Below, in pieces: positions 10,194-21,953 of a stretch of 64,000 nt of DNA (positions are counted from its first letter, which is position 1; every line of letters begins with the position of its first letter). The stretch comes from Sporobolomyces roseus (Eukaryota > Basidiomycota > Microbotryomycetes > Sporidiobolales > Sporidiobolaceae), in assembly GCA_016617785.1 (NCBI GenBank), contig JADILM010000007.1:496001-560000 (forward strand). Direction: 5' to 3'. Below the pieces are notes generated by a model, which did no database searches, had not been told where the DNA came from, and saw only the letters and a list, made by a program, of their open reading frames with translations. The position numbers were made by a program, and so were the translations under genes.

Positions 10194-10825
10194 GAGAGGA
10201 TTTATGGCAACCTCGAGGCACGATGCGGAGAGGAGAATCGACAATCGAAGCGAAGTCGACTTTCCTCTCCGAACGAGACCGCGTACTCGTCGCGCTCGAA
10301 GAGACTCTGGTACTTCGACGGAGACCGTTGTTATTGGTGTAGAGAGCAAAGAGGGACATTGGGAGTTCAACGACGAGATGCGGCTCAGACTCGCAGGAGA
10401 TTAAATTTCGTTAGATGAGTAATTTCGTTTAGATTCATTCAATTCAGATTCAAGGGTTTGCGGATCATGGACTCGAGACTCGAGGCGAGGTGTTACGAGT
10501 TGGAGAGACGAAAGAGAGAGCGGGAGAGGGACAAGGACAGGGGTCTCGAAAAACAAAAGCAACTTCCAAGTTGTAACTTTGGGGTACTGAAAGAGAGTGG
10601 ATGTAGGGATCGGGAGTAAGATAGAGGTTGTGCGGTGCGGTGAGAGAGAGGAGAGGGTGGGGAAAAGAGGAGGCAAAAGGTTGTACAAAGAAAGGAAAGT
10701 CACAATATGGAGAATGCCGAAGAAGAAGAAAGACAGAGGAGAGACGAAGACTGTAGATGTGTAGAGTAGGTAATACGTGTAGAGAGGGAAGGGTCCATTG
10801 AATAGGTGTGGGGAGAAACAGTAGT
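10194..10825. other. Convergent intergenic region between DHFR and CDC55
   Basis: This stretch of about 630 bp lies between two convergent stops. A frame ending near 10404 continues past the DHFR stop in another phase, but it has no own start signal or domain. The rest is purine-rich 3' UTR-like sequence. No gene is called. Confidence 0.5.
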
Positions 10826-13148
10826 TTAAGGTGGTCCTCCGCCTCCTCCTCCTCCTCCTACTAAGGGAATACTTGATGAACCGCCTGAAGAACCTGCTTG
10901 TGAGTAGAGGAATAGGTTGTTCGTCGCTGCAATCGCAATCTGTACATCAAGACGAGGTTCCGTCAGTCTCGATGAAATAGAAGAAGAGTGAGCGAGAGGA
11001 GAAACTCACGGTGTTCTCCCGAGGATGCCAAGAAGCTATACACAACAAGTTCGAAATCAGCACGTTTTCAGAAGCCAATCAGAGAAATAGAGAGGGAAAC
11101 TATACCATGTAAGATCTTCTTGTTGAAATCGATATTCTCTGTATCAATGATGGGTTTCCCATTACTCTGACCCTTCTTCCCGTTTGGTCCACCAGCAGTC
11201 GTCGTGTTACCCGCACCCCCTTTCCCACCTTTGTTCGCACCAATCTTTTTCGCTTTGAACGCAGACTTGTCGGCTTGTAGGACGATATCTTGTTCAGCTT
11301 TTTGATCGTAGATGTGAAAGTAATTGTTGTAGGATCCAGACAATACATTACTACGAATTGCACTCGATTCATTAATAACGAATCCTCGACGTAGAGGGGT
11401 AGAGGGACAAAGAGAACTCACTTTCCATCGCCAGAGAATGTACACTCGAATTTATCAAAGATGCAATCGTTCTCGTAAAGATCACAAAGTTTCGATCGGA
11501 GGTGATCGTGAACGTTGATGGTTTGTACAGGTTTCGATTCCATGTTGATGTCCCAAATCTTGAGCGTCAGGTAATCTCGAGATAAGATGTATCGACCGTC
11601 TTTCGAGAACTTGACGTCGGATACTGAAGAGATGATTTCAGAGAAGAAGGATTTGTTCGATGGGTCTTCCTCCTCTTCGAACACTGTGCAACCGAATACT
11701 CCCTGTTTAGTCAGTCTCGATCGAGGAGGACTAAAGCGAGGGAATCGTAACGCACGTTTGGCATGTTTGTCACATAGAGCTTGTTCACGCATATCTGCGA
11801 GTTTGACGGTACCCTTCGAGCTAGAGTAGCAGAACAAGTTGCAAGACACTGGATGGAATTCAGCTGCCGTAATGACTTCGGTCAATTCCTCCATGTTGAC
11901 GGGTTTGATATCGAGGATGTCTACGAGTCGGAGAAGATGTGTAAGCGCGAAGAACTGAAGGAGAAGGGAAGGGAAGGGAAGTGAGAGGGCTTACTGAAAG
12001 ATTGATCCGAAATGTTCAAGTTCCACAGGTTGATTCTCAAATCATCTGCACTCATGTACGTCTCACCATCCGAGTTGATCGAGATCGAATTGATGTGGTA
12101 CGCATGAGCGTTTGCGTAAACTTTTCTCGGTACGGCAGCGACGATCGTGTCGTGGTAAGTCATTCGAGGTAATCGGAGGTAAGGGATTGGTTGACCTGTT
12201 GATGGATCGGTCGAACCGTTGGAAGAACCGGAAGGACCGGAGAAGGGGGAGGAAGGGAGACCGGGAACGGATTGAGTGAGAGGTGGAGGAGAAGGAGGTG
12301 GAGCGTTGGTCGCGGCTGCTGAACCGTTGTTTTCCGCTACTACTTTGAGGGACTTCTCGAACACCTTCCAGAGTTTGATCGTCTTGTCTGTACGAAGCGG
12401 AACAAAGAGAAAGGGAGGTCAGCGAGAAGTTCTTGAAAAGGTGCAATTTCGATTCACTCGGTCGAGGAGGGAGTCTCTTCGGTCATGAAGCAGAGTACAG
12501 GATAAACGTACCGTTTGTCGACAGTAAGAAATGAGCTGCATTCTGTCTCTTGCACCACCGGATCTTGTTGATCTTTTCCTCAATCTCGAGAGATTTCAAG
12601 TAATCGAATTCTGGCTCGTGGGATTGAAACTCTGTGTAAAACTTGTACTCGCATCCCTTCTTGGTTTCGTTGCGTTCGAACAAGACTACTCTTCCACCTT
12701 TGTCTCCCGTTGCGAGGTAATCTCCAGTGTGATCGAATTCGACCGTGGCTGTTTATTCGACGGGGACAAAGAGAGATACGGTGAACGGTCAGCTCGAACG
12801 GATCGAATGTAGAAACTTGAAGGAGCCAAAGAGCAAGAGTTAAGGGAAGAGGAGATGGGATGAGGGGCAGGGAATTGTCGATGATGAATGAGAGCACATC
12901 CAATTCCTCTTTCTCCTAGGAAGAGGTCAGGATGAGTAGCTTACAGATGATGTCTGCTTCTGTGATATCCTCTACTTCACCCTGCAGGAACGAGCAAGAG
13001 AGAGAGAGATGGGACAAGGATGAGTTGACGTCGAAGACAAGACCTCATTGAACGAGAGGAGGGAGGAGTTCGAGCGTACCTTGTCACCAAAGCATTGTGC
13101 GAATCTCCAACCTGCATCATCTGCAGAAGTTACCGTTGGAGTTGCCAT
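10826..13148 (-). CDS. CDC55: Protein phosphatase 2A regulatory subunit B (B55/PR55 family)
   Basis: This WD40 propeller subunit directs PP2A to its substrates in mitosis and morphogenesis. Exon 1 (13148-13080) encodes [23 protein letters not shown]; exon 2 resumes at 12981 with [13 protein letters not shown]. Family signatures follow in order: the [16 protein letters not shown] region, [104 protein letters not shown] and [18 protein letters not shown]. The protein ends with [13 protein letters not shown] and a Gly-rich tail. About seven introns interrupt it. A poly-Ser/Pro/Gly insert near 12190-12320 is extra relative to yeast. Confidence 0.93.
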
Positions 13149-13411
13149 GAGTTAGATCGGATGAAATTCAAAGGCGGGCTGGCTTGAATTTAAAGAGAGA
13201 GCAAGGCAGAGGTCGCGGGGGCTAGTTGTTGAGGTTGATGAGATAGTATAAGGTTGGTATGGTCGCAGAATGAGAGTGCAGGTGAATGGGTTTCGAGTGA
13301 GATTCTCGCTTCCTTTTGGAGAGACGAAACATCTTGCTTGATCTCCAACCAGCACTTGACTTGACTCGCTTTGGATTTGTATCGACTCTCTAGTCATCTA
13401 CAAATACTACC

Positions 13412-16138
13412 ATGGTGAGTTGAAGTCTTCCCTCTCGTTGCCTCTATCAACTCACCTCTCTCGACTTTCAACCTCTTTCAACAGTCTGCTTCACCCGCTC
13501 CACCTCAACAAGGATGGACAAAACATACTTCACCAGATGGCAGACCTTTCTGGTCAAAGAACGGTCAATCAGTATGGGAGAAACCTTCAGAATTGAAGAC
13601 TCCCGCAGAGAAGGAAATGGAAAACACTCCTTGGAAAGAGTATGAAACGGGAGGGAGAAAGTATTGGGTCCATGACAGGACAAAGGAAACTACTTGGAAC
13701 GCTCCGAAAGAAATCGCAGGTCAGTCCTATGACTCCCCTCTCTCGGTTGAATACTCAATCATTGATTCTACCCCTTCTCTTCGTTTAGATATCATCGCTC
13801 GCTACAGGTGAGGCTAATTCGCTAGGACAGTCTACTTTGTGGTACTGACTGCCTTCGCTATCTTCTTCACAGCAACCCTCCTACTGGACCTGCAGCAGGT
13901 TCACCTTCCTTACCTCGCGCACCTTCTTTCATCGCCTCGACTCCTCACCATCCTTCTGCCGGTTCTCCTCTCGCCGGATCCGACTCTCCCATGACTGCTC
14001 AAAGCGGTGCACTCGTCGCTTCAGGAGGCTACGGACTACCCGCACGACCTTCTGGTCTCCCTCAAATCCCTACCGCTGCCGCGCTCGCCGCTCCTGCACC
14101 CGTCGTATTTGATACGCCTCAAGAAGCCGAGAGAGCTTTCAGAGGCATGTTGAAAGATTTGGGAGTCAACTCGACGTGGACTTGGGAAATGGTCATGAAA
14201 GAAGCGATCACTGATCCTTTGTATAAAGCACTCAAAACGATCTCGGAACGAAAGAGCGCGTTCGAGAGTTATGTGAGGGAGACGAAAGAGGAGGAGAAGG
14301 CGGAGAGGGAGAAGAGTTTGAACAAGTGTAGGAAAGAGTGGAACAAGGCTATGGAGAAGATTGGAGGTGGTTTGGCGTATGAGGATGGAGTCAAGAGTTG
14401 GTGGAGTTGGGACAGAGGGAGGAAAGTCATGAGTGAGAAATGTCCCGAAGTTTGGAAAGGTCCGAGAAACGATGAGGAGAGGAAGATCTTGTTTGACGAT
14501 TTCATTTCGAGTTTGAGGCAGAAAGAAGAGGTGAGCTTCGATCCGCTCGCTGTGTCATCTCCATGCAAAAGATACATTCAACTGACACGCAGACCTCTCT
14601 ATAGACTCGCAAACGAGAATTACGAGGCAAGAACATGGACAAATTGACGAAAATTCTCGAATCCCTCAACCTCGACCTCGCGGGACCTATTCGCTGGCAA
14701 GAGATCCGAGCCACCCTCTACCGTCATCCCGAATGGCACCGAGATCCTGAACTCCAGAGGATTGAACCCATCGATATGCTCACTGTTGTCGAGGACGAAG
14801 TGAGGAGAGCTGAGAAGGAACAGGCTGAACAGAGGCAGAGAATCGCAGAGGAGAAGAGGAGACGAGCTAGGAAGGCTAGAGAAGATTTCGTTGTACGTTG
14901 CGCATCCTTCACTCTGTCTCATGAGTTTGACAGCTAAGTGGGGTGAAATTCGCAGGCTCTCCTTGCGGAACTCGTCGCTGCTGATCAAATCAGTTCTGGA
15001 ACGACATGGAAATCCGTCTATCCTCTCATCGATTCCGATCCTCGCTACCTCAATCTCCTCGGCACACCCGGATCGACTCCCCTCGATCTATTCTGGGACG
15101 TAGTCGACGAACTCGATGTTCGAGCTGAACAGGATGAGCAAGTCGTCGAGTACGTTGCGAAGGAAAAGGACGTCAAGGTCGATGAGGAGATGAAGGAGGA
15201 GGAATTCATCAAGCTTTTGGAAGGTGATGAGAGGATCGAGAGTATGGATTTGAAAGCTATCAAATCTACTTTCGAAAAGGTCAGTCGTATGTCTTCTCTT
15301 GCCTCTCGAGGTCAGCTACTGATTGTTCCTCAACACTGTTATAGCTCCGCTATCGGGCGATCAGGAGTGCTAAAGAAGAACGTCGTCGAGCGGAAAAGAA
15401 GCTACGAATCATGATTGACGATCTTCGTTACGCCTTCAAGAAAGTTGATCCTCCTGTCGACCTCGATGCTAACTACGAAGATGTGCGGCCGCCCTCCGCT
15501 CTCCTCTACACTGGAATCTGCAGCTCAAGCTGACTTCTTCGCTTTTTGTTGACCCGTACAGGTTGTTCCGCTCGTTCAAAATACTCCCGAGTATGCCGCT
15601 CTCGATGGTAACGACGGAGCTCGTAAGACTGCATTCGAGAAGTTCGTCAAACGACAAAAGGTAAGACTTCTTCTCCTCTCCGTCCTCTCGCCATTCCGAA
15701 ACTGACCTTTTCTCGCTTGCAGGAGAAACGAGCTGATCGTGAAGCGGCAGAAGCTGAACGTGCAGAAAGGGATCGGATTCGGGCTGAGCGACGAGCGAAA
15801 GAGAGAGAGAACGATATGGAGTATGAGATGGAGCGAGAACGAGATCGAGAGAGAAGGTTGGGATCTCGTCGAGAATCTTCTGGTGGAGCAGACGTACCTT
15901 ACGGCGGAGGAGGGGAGGAACGCAAGAAGAGGACGACGAGTGTTGGGGACGATGGAGACGAGGAGATGGATACGAGGGAGCGGAAGATTGCGAGACGTGA
16001 ATCTTTGACGAAAAAGGTGAATCCGACCGACCCTCTAGCTCTTTACGCTTCCCGCACGAGAAACTGACTCGGTACTTTTTCTGAATTGACCAGGATGATG
16101 GAGAGGAAGGGGAAGAAGCTGAAGAAGGAGAGATCTGA
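13412..16138 (+). CDS. PRP40: U1 snRNP-associated splicing factor PRP40 (WW and FF domains)
   Basis: Prp40 bridges the 5' splice site and branch-point complexes during early spliceosome assembly. The first exon is only the start codon: ATG 13412-13414 is followed directly by a GTGAGT donor, and exon 2 begins at 13485 (SASPAPPQQGWTKHTSPDG). Two WW domains follow (GRPFWSKNGQSVWEKP; GGRKYWVHDRTKETTWNAP). After a Pro/Ala-rich linker come several FF domains (AFRGMLKDLGVNSTWTWEMV; TKILESLNLDLAGPIRWQEI; ALLAELVAADQISSGTTWKS; KAIKSTFEKLRYRAI). The C-terminus is a long charged, RE/RD-rich helix, ending in an acidic tail after the intron with acceptor at 16091-16093. The domain order is typical of the family. 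Confidence 0.92.
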
Positions 16139-16189
16139 AGCGATCGTGGGGTTTTACCAGTTTTCCTTGCGAAGGTTCAATTGCAAACG

Positions 16190-16228
<39 letters not shown>

Positions 16229-16547
16229 GAGTTGCAGGACTCGTTTGCACTGCTTTCAAAGCCATGCGTCGTTCTATTGTATCGTTTCGGAACTTCGCTA
16301 CGGAGCGAAGAAATGAAGTCACTGGAACCGGTTGACCAACCGAATTATCTATGATACTAGATGATGCTCATTACAACAAATACAATTCAACCATAGAGTT
16401 GCGCTACAAGAAGCTCGCTAAAGAAATCAGGCACATCATCACTCTGACGTTTTTGAACTCCTTTTTTCTTTTTCACTTCTTCCTCTCTCCTCTCGCTCAC
16501 ATCCCTCACTCTTCATTCCTCTCACTCCTACAGACTTACCCTCAAAG
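16139..16547. other. Intergenic region with CT microsatellite between PRP40 and the 128-aa gene
   Basis: The stretch carries a pure CT dinucleotide run at about 16193-16224 and a pyrimidine-rich leader near 16455-16530 for the next gene. I see no coding region. Confidence 0.5.
16193..16224 (+). repeat. CT dinucleotide microsatellite
   Basis: A nearly perfect CT run lies just downstream of the PRP40 stop codon, on the sense strand. It is probably in the 3' UTR and likely length-polymorphic. Confidence 0.85.
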
Positions 16548-17088
16548 ATGTGAGTATCTCCTGCCGTGTAATTCACTGCTTTTGAGCGATTAGAAATTGA
16601 CCAAAATTCGTTCAACTCTCTCTCATTCTCTAGGTCTGCTCCTTCTACCATTCCCGGTTCCTCCTCCTCTGAGCGTGACGAATCAGTCTCCCCTAACCTT
16701 TCCAACTCTCCCCTTCAATCTTTCACTGGGATGACCTCCGCACTTCCCGGTTCAAACGGTTACGGAAGAGATTCTTACGACTCGAACGCCAGCGCAGAGG
16801 AGGTCGAGGGAGCAGAGCCAGACCTCCCCGTCGACACTGAAGAGGCATTCGACGGTCAGGAGGACGAGAACGAAGCTCTCAAGAAGTACAAAGGTGAGTA
16901 AATATTCCGTCATTTGGATCTTCGTCCCGTTTGCTGATCCCTATTCTTGACGCGCGATGACAGAGCAAATGCATTCTTACCTTGCTAGTCGTTTCGCTTC
17001 GTTCAAGAGTGACCTCGAGCGCAAAACTAGAGCCGAAGGAACCGACATGCCTCCCACTGGACTCCCAACGAAGCGTCGCAACAACTAG
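16548..17088 (+). CDS. Unrecognised acidic 128-aa protein whose start codon is split by an intron
   Basis: Three exons give 128 aa: 16548-16549 (only the A and T of the start codon), 16634-16893 and 16964-17088. The first intron has a GTGAGT donor and CTCTAG acceptor, and splicing creates ATG TCT GCT. The second intron has GTGAGT and GACAG ends. The protein is Ser-rich and acidic (SAEEVEGAEPDLPVDTEEAF) and ends with a predicted charged helix (EQMHSYLASRFASFKSDLER) and a basic tail (TKRRNN). If the split-codon model is wrong, a downstream in-frame ATG (MTSALPG) would shorten it by about 32 residues. I know no family for it. Confidence 0.5.
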
Positions 17089-17970
17089 GTCACCCGCTCT
17101 CTTCCCACTTCTACACTTCCCTTCTATCCACTTCTATCGACGTTCTAAATGTAGATAGTTCACGAAAGAGACGTCAACAACGCTTTCCTCCACCGTTCGT
17201 CACCGGTGACGAAATACTCTCCACCTTGTTCATAGCTTTTCTCTCATCCTCTCTTTGTTCTCTCCCCTTTTCTCTACGTAGTACCCCCCTCTCCTCTCTG
17301 TTCATAGATATCCTCGCATAAAATGCTTGTGCTCTCTCTCTCTCCTCTGTCTTTGTACATATCACTCCGCAAATCTTCGCAACGCAACCTTTTCTTCTCT
17401 GTTCTCTTTCTCTCTTTGAACTCGTCCCTGTCCTCACACGTCGAGAGATGCTTCCGGCCGACGCACAGCTTGTTATTTCTAGCGAAATCCATCGAACGAT
17501 ACGAGCTCTTCCCTTCGAATGGTGGCGACCGACTACCTTACGAGCTCTTCATTTACCTCGACCAAATGAGTCTCACACGTCTAGCAGAGGGACTCGCATC
17601 GTCGTATAGTACCTCTTGACTTCGTGCGCTGAGTAGCGCTGTTTCTTCAGAGTGAAATTGACACGAGTTCTCGTCAATTCAATTGCGAAATTGAGGTCAA
17701 ATTGCGACTGTGTCACGAAAAGGAGATCTACAATTTAGCACGCTTCGAACTGTACCTGTGATGGGCTGCACGAACGCGAGCAGTGTTTCAGCGTCGAATA
17801 GATTGAATTGCGAAGGCACTTCATCAAATCTTGCGAAACTACTCTCAAATCCGAGGCAGTCGGTGTCTTGCGAGGGGAAGTATCACGTCAACAGATTACA
17901 CATAACAGTATGGAAGTAGTTACGGTAGGAGGCTACAGACCACAAATTGCAGAGAAAGATATTTAAAACT
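17089..17970. other. Convergent intergenic region with a possible F-box fragment
   Basis: About 880 bp lie between two convergent genes. Most of it is CT-rich without long frames. At about 17535-17619 a frame encodes RLPYELFIYLDQMSLTRLAE, which resembles the first half of an F-box, and then stops. There is no visible continuation. It may be a decayed F-box copy, but the match is short. Confidence 0.35.
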
Positions 17971-20310
17971 TCATCTCGAGGGAGGTCTCACACCTCCTCC
18001 AGCTCCTCCCCTGTTCACTGTTCCTCCTCTGCCAGCGAATCCCACTCTGAAAGGTCGTCCCAATCTGCCCATCCATGTCCCGCCAGTCGGACCGGCACCA
18101 TTTCCTTCATTTTCAGCTTCTACCCTTTGATTTTCCTCCTCTTGTTCCGTTGTAGAGGTCTTGAGCCTGATGATCGGTTCCTCCTCCTTCTTTAGAGATG
18201 CCGAGGTAGCTCCAGTAGAGAGATCGACTGCGAGTGCGCCAGAATGCCATCCACTTGCACAAACGGCATAAACGAAAGTCGAACTCCCTTCTTCAGTATC
18301 GCCATCGAACCGAATCCTCGCAGGTCGATCGACTCGCTGAGGAGCTCGTAAGACTCTCGCTGCGGGTCTTGGAGCAGTGAAGCCGGGGAACATTGGATGA
18401 GGTTGACGAGTCGGAGCAGCCAGAGATTGATTTGGGTGAAGGGCTCGTGGCATTCGATGAGGATGAACACCTTCTTCCGCGACAGGTGTCGAGGTTGGTG
18501 TAGGTGGAGGAGCTGAGAGAGGAGTGTTGTAAAGCTGAGGATGACCGAGACCGAGAGCGCCGGCAGAGAAAGCACCCCACGAGTAGAGTTGTCCTGCGAC
18601 GAATCGACTATCAGCTTTACATGACTTTGTGTATCTGAGAATGTTCCGACTCACCAGAAGAAGTCAAAGCCAAGTTGTGGTAGTCTCCGTGAGCGATTCT
18701 GCATTCGGAGAGAAGGATTGATACTCGAATCAAGCGACGAGAGTAACGGCAGACTCACTTGATCACGCCGAGATCCTGAAGCTCTGGAATCACCTCAGGC
18801 TCACTTTGTTCATGCCAGTCGCCTGAGCCGAGGAGTACGATGGATCCGGTTGTGTCGGAAGAAGAGGGAACGGAATCTGCGAAATCAAGAAACGTCAAAG
18901 ACTCGACCTCTGAATGAAACATCGAGATAACTCACAAGCCGCAAAGGAGTTGAAGTGTGCTGAGACGTGAGTGATCTTGGTCGTTTTCGAGACTCCTTTC
19001 TCTTTGAACGCATCCAACTTTCGAATCTCTTCGACGTCGCAAAACTCCTTCATCAATCTCCAACTCCTTCTGCCCGACATGAACTCCTGATCGAGTCTCG
19101 CTCTACTCTCCCTCGACCGCGCTGAACTGTCTTCAGGATCGTTAATTGCGCCTTGAGGAGCGTGAGGTCGAGCTGGATCTGGCACTGCTGAAAGATCGAG
19201 GAAGTGAAGATTCGAGTGGTCACTGAGGGCAATGACGAAGTTGTCACCACACGCGAGGAGTGTGATCTTCTCATCGGTCGAGGAAAGAGGAGGAAGTCGA
19301 AGGGTGTCGACTTCTAAGGGGAAAGCGACTCCTTGCGTCGAGGGAGATTCGAGGTCGTCTTCTCCTGCTTCCTTCGCGCCTCGCTCAAAAGGTCCTTGAG
19401 CGACTTGCCACCATACGAAAGCGTCGCCAGCTTTGGTGAGGACAGCAGAGTAATCCTGAGAAAGAAGCGCAGACTCAGCTTCTCGTCATTCGAGGATGAC
19501 AGCGGAATTGCGACACACCCAACCCGCATATACACTTGTTACTTCCGATCCAGTACTTGCCCATCGCTGAGCCTCATCCCTGATCTCGACTACTCTTCCA
19601 TATGCTCTCATTTCCCAAACTCGACCATCTTGACCAAGCATCACAGTGTGACTCCTTCCAGCGTCGAGCTGCGAGATAGGTCCGAGTTTCTCGCTCTGAG
19701 GTAGTATGGCCGGTCGTAGGCAGCGTCCATCGTCGTAAAGAGGCGAGTCTTCCCTCGCCCAGTTTCCTCCGTTCAAAATTCCCCAACTAATCACTCTCCC
19801 ATCTGCGGTCAAAGCGTGGAATGACCATCCTCCTGCGACTATAGAGACCGGAGGAGCTGGCAGTTCAAGTCGAGTTGGTAAGACGAGACCACCTTCGATC
19901 AAGCGATTGCGAAGCGAAGTTGGGAGTCGAAAAGTCGAATCGGGGAGTGCTAATCGTCCGTTGTCGTTTTGTCCTATTCTCGAGAAGGATGGTCAGCATT
20001 GAGTCTAGATGGCCAGGACAGTCTACTTACCCCATATGAACGCAGCGGATTTAGCGAGTCTCGAATAGAGTTGGAACCATCCCATACGTCTCCCACTCGC
20101 TCTCGCGGGGAAGTTGAAATCCTTGATGCATCTCCTCATCCACATGACTTCACAGTCGTCCTCTTGAGTCGTCAAGAAGTTGTACCATTGTCGGCAAGTT
20201 GTGGAGAGGGCGACGATGTCACGAGGTCGAAACGCTGGCAAGAGGGAATCTGTGAGGACGTCGACTGGTAGGCGGGATAGCGGATCTGTCTGTTGAACTG
20301 TCGGTGTCAT
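17971..20310 (-). CDS. SAF1: F-box protein with RCC1-type repeats (SAF1-like SCF adaptor)
   Basis: SAF1 is an F-box protein with a C-terminal RCC1-like propeller; in budding yeast it directs SCF to adenine deaminase Aah1 on entry into quiescence. Here the N-terminus has an F-box (DPLSRLPVDVLTDSLLPAF, then DIVALSTTCRQWYNFL). RCC1-like blades follow: AFIWG, GGWSFHALTADGRVISWG, DAGRSHTVMLGQDGRVWEM, LYSWGAFSAGALGLGH and CASGWHSGALAVDLS. The C-terminus is Gly/Arg-rich. Several introns interrupt the gene. The chosen ATG (20310) precedes MTPTVQQTDPL; an in-frame ATG at 20367 would add 19 residues. It is divergent from F-box gene D with 239 bp between start codons. Orthology by architecture is good; the substrate is not shown by sequence. 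Confidence 0.8.
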
Positions 20311-20549
20311 CTTGTATTCTTTCTGTGTTGTGCTGGTGAATGGTGAGAAGTCACTCAACGATTTCATCTCTCTGCCCCTTGCAGTTCACCTCGAATCTCC
20401 AGAATCGCTTCTGGTCAGCTCGAAAGTATTCTGAGATCTGTTGTAACGCGATCTGTGAGTTCTGAAGCTCTCTCGCCTCCTCCCGAGTCCTGCTAATTCT
20501 CTCGAATCTGCTTCAACTTCCCATTCAGCTCTATCACACCACGAACGAC

Positions 20550-21767
20550 ATGCCCTTCCTCGGTCTACCTTACGAGCTACGAGAAGCTATCGCAGGTCAA
20601 CTTGTCGAAACCGATCTAGTCTCCCTCTGCCTCGTCTCGAAATCGTGTGTCGGACTCGCTCGACCACACCTCTATAGGACTCTCGTGATCACCTTTCAGA
20701 CTTGGAGGAATGCCAAGGCGTGGACTGAGGCGGCTCACGGAGTCAAGGTCAGCCTACGTCAAGCTACTGCCGACCTTGAGACCGAGATTGCAGACGGATG
20801 GACAAGCTTTTGTCGAAAGGATCGAGCAAGGAACAACCTCATCGAGACTCTTCGCAATGTGCCCGAAATCAAGAACATGGTCGTCGAATTATGCGTTCAT
20901 ACGTTCGTACCGATGGTCGACGTGCCCGAATTCAAGGAATTGCTTCAGATTCTCAAAGACGGTACCCGCCTCCGTCTGTTCCAGATCAGCCAAGCCCACG
21001 GTGCCGCCAACTCAGATCTAGCTGAGAACCTCCCACCTCAGCTAACCTCTCTCGACTTGCGCTACGTCAACACATCTCGCTCCGACCAGATCGCCCTCAT
21101 CAGTCGTCTTCCACTCCTTCGCTACCTCGTTGTCCCCGCTTCACACCCAGGCGACACAGATCCAGCCGTCAAGTCTGCTCCTATCTTCAAGTTCCACGAG
21201 CTCACACTGGCAGACGGGTTTAAAGACTCGACTTTCTTCTCCATCTTGACTCGCTCGAACGACTCCCTCATCTCCCTAACTCTTTCCCACGACTCCCTCC
21301 CATTCATCGACTTGAAATCCCTTTCATACCTTGTCTCGCTCACCATAGAAGGAAGGTTTACTGCCGACGAGCGCCATGGCGGGGAATTGGCAGAACCCTT
21401 CGATCTCGCAGCTTTCTTCAGGGCTTGTCCCGAGCTCAAGATGCTGGAGTGGATGTCCCTTCACCGTGGGTACAGCTCTGTCACCCTCGCAAAGTTCGAA
21501 TCTGCACGAGTCCTTCATCATCTTCCGAAAACACTAGCCACTCTCATCCTCAGCAACGTCAATTTCAGTACTCATTACCTCATCGACTTCCTCTCGGACC
21601 CGATTCGTTCCTTCTCGCGTCTCTACCTGACCCGCCCAATCGCAGATCGAATCCCCGCAGGGTACGGCGACTTACTCCGTTTCGACGTCGAGGGTCAGGC
21701 CAAGATCGAAGATGTCCTTCGCAAACGCAAGATTGATGGTGCTTGGATCAAACCTCGACTCTGGTAG
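20550..21767 (+). CDS. F-box/LRR-like protein, copy D, 405 aa
   Basis: This single-exon gene encodes an N-terminal F-box (GLPYELREAIAGQLVETD, then LVSLCLVSKSCVGLARPHLY) followed by leucine-rich segments such as PPQLTSLDLRYVNTS, LPLLRYLVVP, LISLTLSHDSLPFIDLKSL and LPKTLATLILSNVNFS. Its overall plan matches genes A-C, but similarity is low. It lacks both the shared upstream motif and the CaaX-like tail, ending in KPRLW. It sits head-to-head with SAF1 and converges on WDR89 (186 bp between stops). It is predicted to be an SCF adaptor with an unknown substrate. Confidence 0.82.
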   Translation: MPFLGLPYELREAIAGQLVETDLVSLCLVSKSCVGLARPHLYRTLVITFQTWRNAKAWTEAAHGVKVSLRQATADLETEIADGWTSFCRKDRARNNLIETLRNVPEIKNMVVELCVHTFVPMVDVPEFKELLQILKDGTRLRLFQISQAHGAANSDLAENLPPQLTSLDLRYVNTSRSDQIALISRLPLLRYLVVPASHPGDTDPAVKSAPIFKFHELTLADGFKDSTFFSILTRSNDSLISLTLSHDSLPFIDLKSLSYLVSLTIEGRFTADERHGGELAEPFDLAAFFRACPELKMLEWMSLHRGYSSVTLAKFESARVLHHLPKTLATLILSNVNFSTHYLIDFLSDPIRSFSRLYLTRPIADRIPAGYGDLLRFDVEGQAKIEDVLRKRKIDGAWIKPRLW

Positions 21768-21953
21768 GTTAAGTGATGAAGGACGGAACCAAGAAGGGAA
21801 GAGAAGGGGAGAAGGACTGAGCAAGAACGGAGCTGAACATTTGTACCGCTTGAATCGACCTTTTTACTGAAACAAGAGACACGCTTGAATCGTACGCTGC
21901 GGTCGAAGCACCGGAAGAGTGTCGTAAGGGTAGATTTCGATTCGATTCGACGT

